Part shown: positions 44,742 through 53,358 of the stretch, in pieces
Layout: each line of letters opens with the position of its first letter
Position numbering within the stretch: the first letter of the stretch is position 1
Source: Anaerolineae bacterium
GTDB lineage: Bacteria > Chloroflexota > Anaerolineae > Aggregatilineales > Phototrophicaceae
DNA length: 64,000 nucleotides
Assembly (NCBI GenBank): GCA_019912965.1
Contig: JAIOHM010000003.1
Location: forward strand, 1-64,000
Direction: 5' to 3'
Translations under genes and position numbers: made by a program
The notes under the pieces: generated by a model
The model's input: only the letters and a program-made list of their open reading frames with translations
The model's database searches: none
What the model was told of the DNA's origin: nothing

Positions 44742-45461
44742 ATGACTACCCTGAAACTCCCCGGCGTACATGTCGCGCCGAATATTCAAACTGACCCCGA
44801 GCTGTACGAAATCGAGAATATCGCGGCTGATCCAGCGCAGAAAATTGAAGCGGCGATGTACAGCATTGCGCCGTGGGATGACAAAATTGTGCTTGATCTC
44901 GGCGCGGGGACGGGATTCCATACGCCGCGCTTCCATGAAAAGGCCGCGCATGTTTTCGCCGTTGAGCCTCATGCGCCATCGCGGGTGCTGGCGATGCGAC
45001 GCTTTGCCGCGTTGGGTCTGGAACGTGCATCGGTAGTGATCGGTTCCGCCGAGCAGATTTTCCTGCCTGACCAAAGCATTGATGTGATGCACGCGCGATT
45101 TGCGTATTTCTGGGGGGCGGGCTGCGAGGCTGGTCTGTCGGAAGTTGCACGGGTGATGCGACCGGGCGGAACGGCGTTCATCATCGACAACGATTTGCGG
45201 AACGGCACCTTTGCAGAATGGCTGGCGCAAATCCCGAAGTTTTCGCAAAAGGCCGATGCAGTAGAAACTTTCTGGGCGGAACAGGGCTTTAATCAGGTGC
45301 GGATTCCGAGTGAGTGGCGCTTTCAAAATCGGGCTGATCTGGAAGCGGTGGCGCGGCTGGAATTCGGGAACGAGTTGGGTACGCGGTTGGCGGCAGGGCA
45401 TGAAGGGCTGACGATTGAATATCACAACAGTCTGTACTGGAAGCGGTACGGTAGTGGTTAG
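44742..45461 (+). CDS. Class I SAM-dependent methyltransferase
   Basis: A 239-aa methyltransferase. Motif I is VLDLGAGTGFHTPRF, followed by AVEPHAPSRVLAMRR, SAEQIFLPDQSIDVMHARFA and MRPGGTAFIID, the standard UbiE/Methyltransf_11 layout. The substrate is unknown. AAAGGAA lies nine bases before the ATG at 44742, so the in-frame ATG six codons upstream is not used. The gene stands alone, and a repeat-rich region follows. Confidence 0.88.
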   Translation: MTTLKLPGVHVAPNIQTDPELYEIENIAADPAQKIEAAMYSIAPWDDKIVLDLGAGTGFHTPRFHEKAAHVFAVEPHAPSRVLAMRRFAALGLERASVVIGSAEQIFLPDQSIDVMHARFAYFWGAGCEAGLSEVARVMRPGGTAFIIDNDLRNGTFAEWLAQIPKFSQKADAVETFWAEQGFNQVRIPSEWRFQNRADLEAVARLEFGNELGTRLAAGHEGLTIEYHNSLYWKRYGSG

Positions 45462-45525
45462 TTGACAGTTCACGGTTGACAGTTATCAGTTGGCAGTTTT
45501 TGGTTCTTATTTTTTGACTGTCAAC
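45460..45525. repeat. Heptamer-type repeat
   Basis: Words of the type GTTGACAGTTCACGGTTGACAGTTATCAG, then GACTGTCAAC, in tandem. The last bases of the methyltransferase gene border it. Confidence 0.75.
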
Positions 45526-45536
45526 CTATACGGGGA

Positions 45537-45581
45537 AGAGTCGCAAGATTCGCAGACCCGTTTTGTGAATCTTGCGACTCT
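45537..45581. other. Perfect 15-bp inverted repeat plus GGC microsatellite
   Basis: AGAGTCGCAAGATTC pairs perfectly with GAATCTTGCGACTCT across a 15-nt loop. It is followed by TTGATGGCGGCGGCGGCGGCGATGGCGGCG (a GGC run) and a second small hairpin GGCGAAA/TTTCGCC (about 45613-45630). It could terminate the methyltransferase transcript or be a small mobile hairpin element; heptamer repeats flank it on both sides. Confidence 0.6.
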
Positions 45582-45639
45582 TTGATGGCGGCGGCGGCGG
45601 CGATGGCGGCGTGGCGAAAAAGGGTTTCGCCGCCACTCA

Positions 45640-45669
45640 AGTTATCAGTTATCGGTTTTCAGTTGTCAG
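45640..45669. repeat. Heptamer-type repeat, second block
   Basis: GTTATCAGTTATCGGTTTTCAGTTGTCAG, the same word family as at 45460, on the far side of the hairpin and GGC run. Confidence 0.7.
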
Positions 45670-45762
45670 AAAATTCAGCTCGCCCCCTGCTTGCTAGGCT
45701 TTGGGGCTAGAGGAAAGTCTGCACCGCTGGGTGTGGGGCTACCCTTTAGCAAATACACACTC

Positions 45763-45768
45763 TATAAT
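45763..45768 (+). promoter_or_regulatory. Candidate -10 box of the AraC-like regulator
   Basis: TATAAT, 68 bp before the chosen ATG. No convincing -35 word at 16-18 bp. Confidence 0.35.
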
Positions 45769-45836
45769 AGAACAAAAAGGCTATCTGAGTCAATTTGAAT
45801 TCCGTTTGAGAAGTGCATGAGTGGAGAGACGCCGGA

Positions 45837-46550
45837 ATGCCCCTGAACTTGCAGCAAAGATTATCCGATTCGCCGTTTGTCGAGCGCATCTGGCGCAGCC
45901 GCAGCGAAGGCATCAACAGCTTTATTTCGATTGCGGTGGCGCAGTTGGATCTGGTGGTGTGGAAGCAATACGGCAAAACCTCTATCGCGCTGCAAGGGCC
46001 GGAGACGAAAGCAGTAGCTGCCCCTGTTCCCCAAGACGCTGAATTTTTCGGCATCCTCTTTAAAACCGGCATTTCGCTGTCACCGTTCGCGGTTGAAAAT
46101 CTGGTTGATGGGAATGTGACTTTCCCCGAAGCGAACAGTGACTCTTTCTGGCTGAACGGCTCGGCATGGCAGCTCCCGAATTACGAGAACGCTGATACCT
46201 TTGTCGATTGGCTGGCGCGGGATGGTCTGCTGGCTCATGAACCGGTTGTCAATGATGTGCTGCGGGGTTATCAGCCTAATCTATCGTTACGGTCGGTTCA
46301 GCGGCGATTCCTCGGCGCAACGGGGTTAAGCTACCGAACGATTCAACAAATCGAACGCGCCCGCCATGCGGCGGTTTTGTTACAGGAGGGTGTATCTATT
46401 CTCGATACTGTGCATGAAACAGGCTATTTCGATCAGCCGCATCTAAACCATGCGCTGAAGTATTTTATCGGGCAGACCCCGGCTCAACTGATGGATAAAA
46501 GCCGGATGGAGCAGTTGTCGTTACTTTACAAGACAGATTCTTTTGGCTGA
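45837..46550 (+). CDS. AraC-family transcriptional regulator
   Basis: A 237-aa protein. The C-terminal third (about 150-230) has the AraC double helix-turn-helix (LRSVQRRFLGATGLS, then VHETGYFDQPHLNHALKYFIG with TPAQL). The N-terminal part is a poorly conserved ligand-sensing domain, similar in layout to DUF6597/cupin-like regions. The start at 45837 has GGAGAG upstream; an in-frame ATG eight codons earlier is less likely. It lies 43 bp before the RibD-like reductase and may control it, as AraC regulators often act on the next gene. Confidence 0.85.
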   Translation: MPLNLQQRLSDSPFVERIWRSRSEGINSFISIAVAQLDLVVWKQYGKTSIALQGPETKAVAAPVPQDAEFFGILFKTGISLSPFAVENLVDGNVTFPEANSDSFWLNGSAWQLPNYENADTFVDWLARDGLLAHEPVVNDVLRGYQPNLSLRSVQRRFLGATGLSYRTIQQIERARHAAVLLQEGVSILDTVHETGYFDQPHLNHALKYFIGQTPAQLMDKSRMEQLSLLYKTDSFG

Positions 46551-46593
46551 ATTATGATGCTTCTGTTGAAGGTCATCAGCAAAGGAGAACGCT

Positions 46594-47139
46594 GTGCGAA
46601 AAGTAGTGGCGCATCTATTTTACTCGTTGGATGGTGTGGTCGAAGACCCCTCATGGACGATGGCGTATTTTAACGACGAGATCGGGCAGGAAGTCGATCT
46701 GCAAACCGGGCGGCAAGATGCGATGCTGTTGGGGCGGGTGAATTATGAAGAATGGGCAGCTTATTGGCCGACCTCGAACGATGAGCCATTCGCCACTTAC
46801 ATCAACAATGTGAAAAAGTATGTGGTTTCGACCACGCTGGATAAGGTTGAGTGGAATAATTCCACGCTCCTGAAGGGCAACCTTGTCGAAGAAATCAACA
46901 AGCTGAAGGCGCAACCCGGTAAAAATATCGGTGTCACTGGCAGCATCACGTTGATTCAATCCTTGTTGGAAAATGACTTGGTGGATGAGCTTCGGTTGGC
47001 GGTGCATCCGGTTATCGTGGGCAGCGGCAGGAAGCTGTTCAAGGACGGTATCACACCGAAAAAGATGAAGCTGGCCGAAACCAAAACCACCAAAACAGGT
47101 GTCGTGTTTCTGGTCTATGAGCCTGACCGAAAAGCCTAG
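46594..47139 (+). CDS. Dihydrofolate reductase-like (RibD C-terminal) protein
   Basis: A 181-aa NADPH-dependent reductase of the RibD-C/DHFR-like family common in soil bacteria (MRKVVAHLFYSLDGVVEDPS, LLGRVNYEEWAAYWP, IGVTGSITLIQSLLENDLVDEL). The physiological substrate is unknown. It begins with GTG preceded by AAAGGAGA. Likely in one transcription unit with the AraC-like regulator. Confidence 0.88.
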   Translation: MRKVVAHLFYSLDGVVEDPSWTMAYFNDEIGQEVDLQTGRQDAMLLGRVNYEEWAAYWPTSNDEPFATYINNVKKYVVSTTLDKVEWNNSTLLKGNLVEEINKLKAQPGKNIGVTGSITLIQSLLENDLVDELRLAVHPVIVGSGRKLFKDGITPKKMKLAETKTTKTGVVFLVYEPDRKA

Positions 47140-47298
47140 TGCCTCGCCACCGCGATAACTGAGGATAGAAGCGACCGCGCCGGGTAAACATCGAATTCCA
47201 GCAGACGGTCGCTTTTGCGTCACAGGCGCACCGTACAGGCTCAATTTCATTGCTTCTGTGCCGCCTGAGTCATCCCAAACCCGCCTCTAAAAAGTTTT

Positions 47299-47856
47299 CT
47301 ACGTCACTTGCTCCGGCTCGAGGAGCGCCCAATTATGCGATACGTCGGGTTCACTACAGAGATTGCGGTTAAAACAACAGGGGCGTCTCATGCCCTTGTT
47401 GAGTTTGTCGAGCGCAACCTCGATATGCTTTTGGCGGGTCTCCGCTGTTTTGACAGCGCGTATCCAGCGAATCCAATCCCAACGGGCAAGTGGGGTAATA
47501 TCCTTCCATAAAGCCTCGGCTTCCGGGGAAGCTGCCAACGCTTTTTGTAAATCTTCAGGAACTTCCGGCTCTATCCATTCTTTGCTCGGTTCAAGCGAAA
47601 CCTGTACCGTATCGCCTGCCTTTGCGGAGGCGGCATCCAGCAACTTTTTGTCAGGACTAAACCAGTGGCTCGATCCTCGCCCCGGTGCGTACCGCCCATC
47701 CGGTTCGAGCAAGGTTTTAAAAGGAACGCCATTGATCGTCCCTGAAACCATGGTCATCCCTCTTGACGGAAGTTCGGCAGAGGCAGTCTCAGGTAGTCTG
47801 AGAATGATCCAGTCATTGATTTTAAACAGTTGGGTTTCAAAATGGATTGTCGACAT
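47299..47856 (-). CDS. DUF1905 / YdeI-like protein
   Basis: A 185-aa protein. The first part (about 1-95; GMTMVSGTINGVPFKTLLEPDG, HWFSPDKKLLDAA) matches DUF1905, a small beta-barrel. The second (about 100-165; PEDLQKALAASPEAEALW, RWDWIRWIRAVKTAETRQKHI) matches the YdeI/OmpD-associated region. The pair is widespread and has been linked to antimicrobial peptide or bacteriocin protection without a known mechanism. The last 20 residues are unusually Cys-rich and not family-like. GAGG precedes the ATG. Confidence 0.82.
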   Translation of the reverse strand: MSTIHFETQLFKINDWIILRLPETASAELPSRGMTMVSGTINGVPFKTLLEPDGRYAPGRGSSHWFSPDKKLLDAASAKAGDTVQVSLEPSKEWIEPEVPEDLQKALAASPEAEALWKDITPLARWDWIRWIRAVKTAETRQKHIEVALDKLNKGMRRPCCFNRNLCSEPDVSHNWALLEPEQVT

Positions 47857-48021
47857 ATTGCCTCACGAAGCTATTATCAGAACACCGCAACGCCTATAGG
47901 GATCAGGGAACGGCTCGTGTGTAGATTGCGGCATCTATTGATTATACTAAAGGTTCGAATTCGGTCTTGTGGCATAGTCTCAAGCACTTGCCGGGCGGTC
48001 GCAGTGATCCGAGCGAACGGG

Positions 48022-48537
48022 TCAGCAATCGAATACGAACCAGCAATACTCATTACGCAACTTTTGGTCGTCAAGCACGAGTTCCCGGATTTCGTTGGGA
48101 AGCTGCGCCCGCTGCCACTGGCACTCCCGGCGACCAGCCTCCATCCGTTCAGCTTCAGGAGCCGCCGCACGCACAGCCCTGATCGCGTAGGCCGCTGCAC
48201 CCAGTTCGTGCGCTGCCACATGCGCCACCGCCGCAGCTTGTCCAGCAGCGTAAGCCGCTTCTCTTGCCGCGCCGTTCAACGCTCTGGCAGCGCCCATCGC
48301 ATGTCCGGCTGCAGTACGGGCTTGAGTCATGGTAATTTCACCTCGCACCCAAGCGTGCGCCTGCTCAATCGCACCGCGCGGACGGTCGTCACTGGGCTGT
48401 ACTTGCTCGAAGAAATGCAGTACATGCTGCGCGCAATCAGCCGCCCAAACTGCAAGAAGGCGATGATCGGCGTCCTGTAGGGTGCCGCCGCGCCGCACGG
48501 TAATAAACCGAGGGTCTCGAATCTTGCTGAAAATCAC
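48022..48537 (-). CDS. Putative Imm5-like immunity protein
   Basis: A 171-aa Ala-rich helical protein. The repeated Ala-helix pattern (TAAGHAMGAARALNGAAREAA, AAAVAHVAAHELGAAA), the early DHRLLAVWAADCAQHVL and the C-terminal WQRAQLPNEIREL match the putative immunity protein (Imm-5-like) family, believed to protect against contact-dependent toxins. No toxin gene is adjacent, so it may be an orphan immunity gene. It begins with GTG after GGGGTAG. Confidence 0.7.
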   Translation of the reverse strand: MIFSKIRDPRFITVRRGGTLQDADHRLLAVWAADCAQHVLHFFEQVQPSDDRPRGAIEQAHAWVRGEITMTQARTAAGHAMGAARALNGAAREAAYAAGQAAAVAHVAAHELGAAAYAIRAVRAAAPEAERMEAGRRECQWQRAQLPNEIRELVLDDQKLRNEYCWFVFDC

Positions 48538-48855
48538 TTGTCTACCCCTTTGTGCACCGTCTGTTCAACTATCTTATGCGTCTCTTTTTATAACGTCCAG
48601 CATTTCCTTTATCGTGAAGCGGTGCTGTATCTGCATCCCGAAAGCTGATCATCGCCCGGTAAGGGCGCAGCGATTGCGCCCTGTGTTTATGATTTCCAAT
48701 CTGCAAAATCCGGCGTCTAAAAACCCGTCATGACCCTTCAAAACCTTCCGATTGACTTTCACTCCCCCTACCCCTATACTGTGCGTTCCTGAATAAACAT
48801 TGAAGAAAAAGGCCATCAGCAAACGGCTGAAGGCTGAAAGATACGAACACGCATC
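48538..48855. other. Intergenic region before mutS2
   Basis: 318 bp without a gene. It holds the hairpin AGGGCGCA-GCGAT-TGCGCCCT (48662-48682), which lacks a T-tract, and the leader of the mutS2 operon. There is no good ribosome binding site before the mutS2 ATG. Confidence 0.5.
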
Positions 48856-51279
48856 ATGATTAGCGAAAAATCCACGCATACCCTTGAACTGCAAAAAATA
48901 TTGGAGCAACTGGCGCGGCATACGACGTTCTCCGCCGGGGCACAATTGGCACGCGAACTGCATCCGACAAGCGATCTGGACGAGGCGGTGACGTGGCAGC
49001 GGGAAACCGCCGAAGCCAAACTGCTGCTGGAAAATAAGGTGAATGTGACGTTGGGTGGTGCGCGGGATGTGCGCGACCCGGCGATACAGGCCACACGCGG
49101 TGTGTTGATCGAAGCACAGACGATGCTGGACATCCGGTATACGCTGCGGCGGGCGACCACGATCAAACGCACGCTGGGACGGATGAAAGGCACGTATCCG
49201 CTGCTTTCCGATGTGGCGAACGAAGCCGAGGAATGCAATGAGCTGCAAGAATCCATCGCCCGTGTGCTGAACGATAAGGGCGAAGTTCTGGATACCGCCA
49301 GCCCGCAACTTGCCATCATCCGCCGCGATTTGAAAATCGCTTACGATAAGCTCCAGACTCGCCTCACCCGTTTGATCTCCACCAGCACCACCGCCCAATT
49401 TCTACAAGAAGCCATCATCACCACCCGCAACGGGCGTTACGTCGTCCCGATCAAGGCGGAATTTAAGGGGCGCATCCCCGGTATTGTGCATGACTCATCG
49501 TCATCGGGCGCGACGTTGTTCATCGAACCACTGGCGACGGTGGAACTCAACAATACCTACCGTGAACTGCAACTGAACGAAGAAAAAGAAATCCGCCGTA
49601 TCCTGCAAGCGCTGACGGATGAAGTCGGTGAGCAGTCGGAATACATCGTGCGGACGGTGGAAGTGCTGGCGTATCTCGATCTGGCATTTGCGAAGGCGAT
49701 TTATGCCGAATCGCTCAAGGCCACCGAACCCGTCTTGCTCCCCTTCCGCCAACGCAGCGTGAACAACCCACTTAAACCTAATGCCGTCAATCATCCCGGC
49801 AGCAATATTTACCTGAAAAGCGCACGACATCCGCTGCTGACCGGGAGCGTTGTGCCGATTGATGTGGAACTGGATGAATCGACGTGGGTACTGGTGGTCA
49901 CCGGGCCGAATACAGGCGGTAAAACTGTGTCGCTCAAGACCATCGGTTTGCTGGCGCTGATGGCGCAGTGCGGTTTGCAAGTTCCGGCGGAAGAAGCCAA
50001 GTTCAGCGTGTTCGAAGGCATTTACGCGGATATTGGTGATGAGCAAAGTATCGAGCAATCGCTCAGTACATTCTCGTCCCATATGACCAACACCATCTCG
50101 ATTCTGCGCGAATGCGATGAACGTTCGCTGGTGCTGCTGGACGAACTGGGCGCGGGGACTGATCCGGCGGAAGGATCGGCGCTGGCACGTTCAATCCTGA
50201 CGCATCTGGTAGAACGGCGCGTGACGACGATTGTCACCACACATCATCCGGAATTGAAAATCTACAGCGTGGATACACCGGGGGTACGGAATGCCAGCGT
50301 GGAATTCGATCTGGCAACACTGCGCCCAACCTACCGGCTCATCATTGGTCTGCCGGGACGTTCCAACGCGCTGGCGATTGCCACACGGTTGGGACTCGAC
50401 CCGGAAATTATCGAAGCGGCGCGCGGTATGGTCGCCACTGAAGATTTAGTGGCCGACGATCTGCTGGACGAAATTCAACGGACGCGCGAGGAAATCCGCC
50501 GCAATCAGGTGGCGATTGTCGCCATGCGCGAGGAAATCGAAGAACAGCGGGCGGAACTGCAAGCCCGTTTGGATAAAATCGAGGACGAACGGCGGGACAT
50601 CATCGCTTCGGCGCGGCGTCAGGCGGAAGATGAAATCCGCACGTTCCAGAAGGATGTTCGGCGGCTGCGGAATGATATGCGGGCGGCATCACTGCCTTTG
50701 GATACGCTGAAAAGTTTACAGGATGAAGCTGCGCAACTGGCAACGAATGCCCAACAAAATGTGCCGAACGAGGCCGAAAACGTTACAGGCACGGTGGAAT
50801 GGATGCCCAAGCTGGGCGATACCGTTTGGCTGGCGAAGCTGAACGCGGAAGGTACAGTCAACGAACTTGACCGCGAGTCGGCAACAGTGCAGGTGGGTAC
50901 GCTCAAGGTGCGTGCCGGACTGGATGAAATCAGTCACCGATCCAAGAGCGAGAAACGCCAGATCAAGCGGGGTCATCAACGCGAGTATGAAAAATCGCCC
51001 GATCCGATTGTGCCAAAAGGTCAATCGCCGGGGTTGGAACTCGATCTGCGCGGCGAACGGGTGGATGAAGCCCTTAAGCGGTTGGAAACCTACATCGACG
51101 CAGCCTATATGTCCGGTTTGCCGTTTGCGCGAATCATTCATGGCAAGGGAACAGGCGCGCTGAAGAAGGCCATCCGCGAACGGGTGGAACATCATCCGCT
51201 GATTTCCAAAGTGACCGAAGCCCTGCCCAAAGAAGGCGGCGGCGGTGTGACCATTATCCATATGGTGCCGTTAAGCTGA
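48856..51279 (+). CDS. mutS2: Endonuclease MutS2
   Basis: An 807-aa MutS2. The helical core (1-310) is followed by the ATPase with Walker A GPNTGGKTVSLKT, Walker B LVLLDELGAGTDPAEGSAL and the HH motif TTHHPELK. A long coiled coil (about 520-620), a KOW-like segment (GDTVWLAKLNAEGTV) and a C-terminal Smr nuclease domain (about 725-807; LDLRGERVDEAL, IIHGKGTGALKKAI) complete it. The lack of MutS domain I fits its known role in suppressing recombination or rescuing collided ribosomes rather than mismatch repair. Overlaps the adenosine deaminase gene as TGATG. Confidence 0.96.
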   Translation: MISEKSTHTLELQKILEQLARHTTFSAGAQLARELHPTSDLDEAVTWQRETAEAKLLLENKVNVTLGGARDVRDPAIQATRGVLIEAQTMLDIRYTLRRATTIKRTLGRMKGTYPLLSDVANEAEECNELQESIARVLNDKGEVLDTASPQLAIIRRDLKIAYDKLQTRLTRLISTSTTAQFLQEAIITTRNGRYVVPIKAEFKGRIPGIVHDSSSSGATLFIEPLATVELNNTYRELQLNEEKEIRRILQALTDEVGEQSEYIVRTVEVLAYLDLAFAKAIYAESLKATEPVLLPFRQRSVNNPLKPNAVNHPGSNIYLKSARHPLLTGSVVPIDVELDESTWVLVVTGPNTGGKTVSLKTIGLLALMAQCGLQVPAEEAKFSVFEGIYADIGDEQSIEQSLSTFSSHMTNTISILRECDERSLVLLDELGAGTDPAEGSALARSILTHLVERRVTTIVTTHHPELKIYSVDTPGVRNASVEFDLATLRPTYRLIIGLPGRSNALAIATRLGLDPEIIEAARGMVATEDLVADDLLDEIQRTREEIRRNQVAIVAMREEIEEQRAELQARLDKIEDERRDIIASARRQAEDEIRTFQKDVRRLRNDMRAASLPLDTLKSLQDEAAQLATNAQQNVPNEAENVTGTVEWMPKLGDTVWLAKLNAEGTVNELDRESATVQVGTLKVRAGLDEISHRSKSEKRQIKRGHQREYEKSPDPIVPKGQSPGLELDLRGERVDEALKRLETYIDAAYMSGLPFARIIHGKGTGALKKAIRERVEHHPLISKVTEALPKEGGGGVTIIHMVPLS

Positions 51280-52361
51280 TGTTCTTCGACAACATGCCCA
51301 AAGCCGAGCTGCATCTCCATCTGGAAGGGGCACTACCGCCCCGGACGGTGCTGCAACTCGCTAAACGGAATGGCCTGCTCGATCTCCTGCCGGGAGAAAC
51401 CGAGGAGGCCATTGCCCGTTGGTACGTGTTTCAGGATTTCTATCACTTCATGGATGTCGTCCGCACGATCAAAAATCTGCTGCGGACAGCGGAGGATTTC
51501 GCGCTGGCGGTGTATGATGCCGGACGCGAATTAGCCGCCCAGCACATCCGTTATGCCGAAATCACCGTCACGCCCTACACCTACATCGGCTTTCTCAAAC
51601 AGGGCGTGACGATTGAGATGGTCCTGGAAGGACTGGAAGCGGGCAGGCAGCGCGTTCGATCAGAATTCGGCGTCGAACTGCGCTGGATTTTCGATATTCC
51701 ACGCAACCGCGCTTTTGCCGATTATCACAACGGCGGCGATTATGTGGCAGGTGCAGCCGAAAATACACTTGAATTTGCCCTCGCTGGCAAAGATTTCGGC
51801 GTGATCGGTTTGGGGTTAGGTGGGAATGAAATCAATGCCCCGCCGGAACCGTTCGCCCATGTTTTCGCAGAAGCCAAACGGTATGGCCTGAAAAGCATCC
51901 CGCACGCGGGCGAAAGCGCCGGAGCTAAAAGCGTGTGGGGCGCGATCAACGACCTTCAGGCCGACCGGGTTGGGCATGGCGTCCGTGCGATTGAAGATGC
52001 CGATCTGCTGCACACATTGGCCGCGCGCCAGATTCCGCTGGAAGTCAATCTGACCTGCAACGTCTATTTGAAATTCGTTTCGAGCCTGAAGGAACATCCG
52101 CTGCCGGAATTAGATCGAGCAGGCGTGATGGTCACGATCAACACCGACGATCCGACGCTGATCGGGACGACGCTCTCCAAAGAGTATCAACTGCTGGTGG
52201 ATATTTTCGGTTATTCGACGGCGGATGTGATTCGCATCGCACGGAATGCGTTCACGGCTTCCTATGCCGAACCCGACCTGAAAGCGCGTTTTCTGCTAGA
52301 ATTTGATACATGGGCAAACAACATGGCTTCTCAAAATGCGCTTAAATCTCCCCATTCTTGA
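51279..52361 (+). CDS. add: Adenosine deaminase
   Basis: A 360-aa TIM-barrel zinc hydrolase that converts adenosine to inosine. Metal and catalytic motifs are complete: ELHLHLEGALP, SIPHAGES, DRVGHGVRAI and TINTDDPTLIGTTL. Its ATG overlaps the mutS2 stop codon, and its end overlaps the start of the DUF1152 gene, so the three are one operon. The family also includes adenine deaminases and aminofutalosine deaminases (menaquinone pathway), which motif reading alone does not exclude. Confidence 0.9.
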   Translation: MFFDNMPKAELHLHLEGALPPRTVLQLAKRNGLLDLLPGETEEAIARWYVFQDFYHFMDVVRTIKNLLRTAEDFALAVYDAGRELAAQHIRYAEITVTPYTYIGFLKQGVTIEMVLEGLEAGRQRVRSEFGVELRWIFDIPRNRAFADYHNGGDYVAGAAENTLEFALAGKDFGVIGLGLGGNEINAPPEPFAHVFAEAKRYGLKSIPHAGESAGAKSVWGAINDLQADRVGHGVRAIEDADLLHTLAARQIPLEVNLTCNVYLKFVSSLKEHPLPELDRAGVMVTINTDDPTLIGTTLSKEYQLLVDIFGYSTADVIRIARNAFTASYAEPDLKARFLLEFDTWANNMASQNALKSPHS

Positions 52362-53298
52362 CCAGTTGACCGACTCCAAAAATATTCTGATTGCAGGGGC
52401 GGGCGGCGGATTTGATGTGTTCAGCGGTTTGCCGCTGTACTTCACGCTGCGCGAGATGGGAAAAACCGTTCATCTGGCGAATTACAGTTTCAGCGAATTT
52501 TCGATTCTGAGCGCGATTGGTGAACCGGAAGTGGTTCTCGATGGGTTGCTGGTCGGAGCGCGAGGCCCGATTAACTTCGACCTGCCATATTACCCCGAAG
52601 GTTATTTATCCCGCTGGTTTGCCGAAAAGCACAGTGAGGATGTCACCATCTGGATGTTCGGGCGGTTGGGCGTTGTGCCGCTGGTGCAAGCGTACCGCGA
52701 ACTGGTTAAAAGGCTGAAAGTGGATGCGATCCTGCTGGTGGATGGAGGCGTCGATTCGATCATGCGCGGCGATGAAATTGGCTCTGGCACGCTGGTGGAG
52801 GATTCGATCTCGCTGGCGGCGGTCGATCAACTGGATGTGCCGATTAAATTATTGGCTTGCATCGGCTTCGGCACCGAGGTTGAAGAATCAGTTTGTCATC
52901 ATAACGCGCTGGAAAATATCGCCGGATTGGTGAAGGTGGGGGGCTTTTTGGGCAACTGCGCCCTGACGCCACAGATGCCCGTTTTTCAGCAGTTCGAGTC
53001 TGCTTGCCGCTATGTTTGGGAACAGCCGAACCACCATAAAAGCCATATCAGCACGCGGATTATCCCGGCGGTGCAGGGCGAGTTCGGCAATTACCACATG
53101 TACCGGGATGACCACACTACTGTATTCGTGTCCCCGTTGATGAGTCTGTACTGGTTTTTTGATGCCCGCACGGTCATCGCCCGCAATCTGCTCATTCCCC
53201 TCATACAAGCGACCCACACCAGCACCCAAGCGATTATGAAGTGTGTCGAACTCAAAAGCCACCTCAATCTGCGGCCTCGACAAAATATACCATATTGA
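52336..53298 (+). CDS. DUF1152 family protein
   Basis: A 320-aa protein of the DUF1152 family, a nucleotide-binding-like alpha/beta fold (KNILIAGAGGGFDVFSGLPL at the N-terminus, ILLVDGGVDSIMRGDE, and SPLMSLYWFFDARTVIARN near the end). The function is unknown. The start is uncertain: an in-frame TTG at 52303 or this ATG, both inside the adenosine deaminase gene in another frame. Coupling to a deaminase suggests a role in purine handling, but only by position. Confidence 0.85.
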   Translation: MRLNLPILDQLTDSKNILIAGAGGGFDVFSGLPLYFTLREMGKTVHLANYSFSEFSILSAIGEPEVVLDGLLVGARGPINFDLPYYPEGYLSRWFAEKHSEDVTIWMFGRLGVVPLVQAYRELVKRLKVDAILLVDGGVDSIMRGDEIGSGTLVEDSISLAAVDQLDVPIKLLACIGFGTEVEESVCHHNALENIAGLVKVGGFLGNCALTPQMPVFQQFESACRYVWEQPNHHKSHISTRIIPAVQGEFGNYHMYRDDHTTVFVSPLMSLYWFFDARTVIARNLLIPLIQATHTSTQAIMKCVELKSHLNLRPRQNIPY

Positions 53299-53358
53299 AG
53301 CCAACTTTAGCGTTTCATGCTACAATAATTACATAATATCGACTTCGGGGGTGATTAT

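Noticed and set aside
45706-45735. RNase P RNA-like word GAGGAAAGTC
   Set aside because: Only the ten-base word matches. The remaining conserved regions of RNase P RNA are missing downstream, where the AraC gene begins.
46651-47250. 199-aa minus-strand ORF opposite the RibD-like gene
   Set aside because: Antisense shadow of a well-supported gene; no start signal.
47950-47970. tRNA-like GGTTCGAATTC word
   Set aside because: It resembles a T-loop but has no acceptor stem, anticodon arm or D arm around it.
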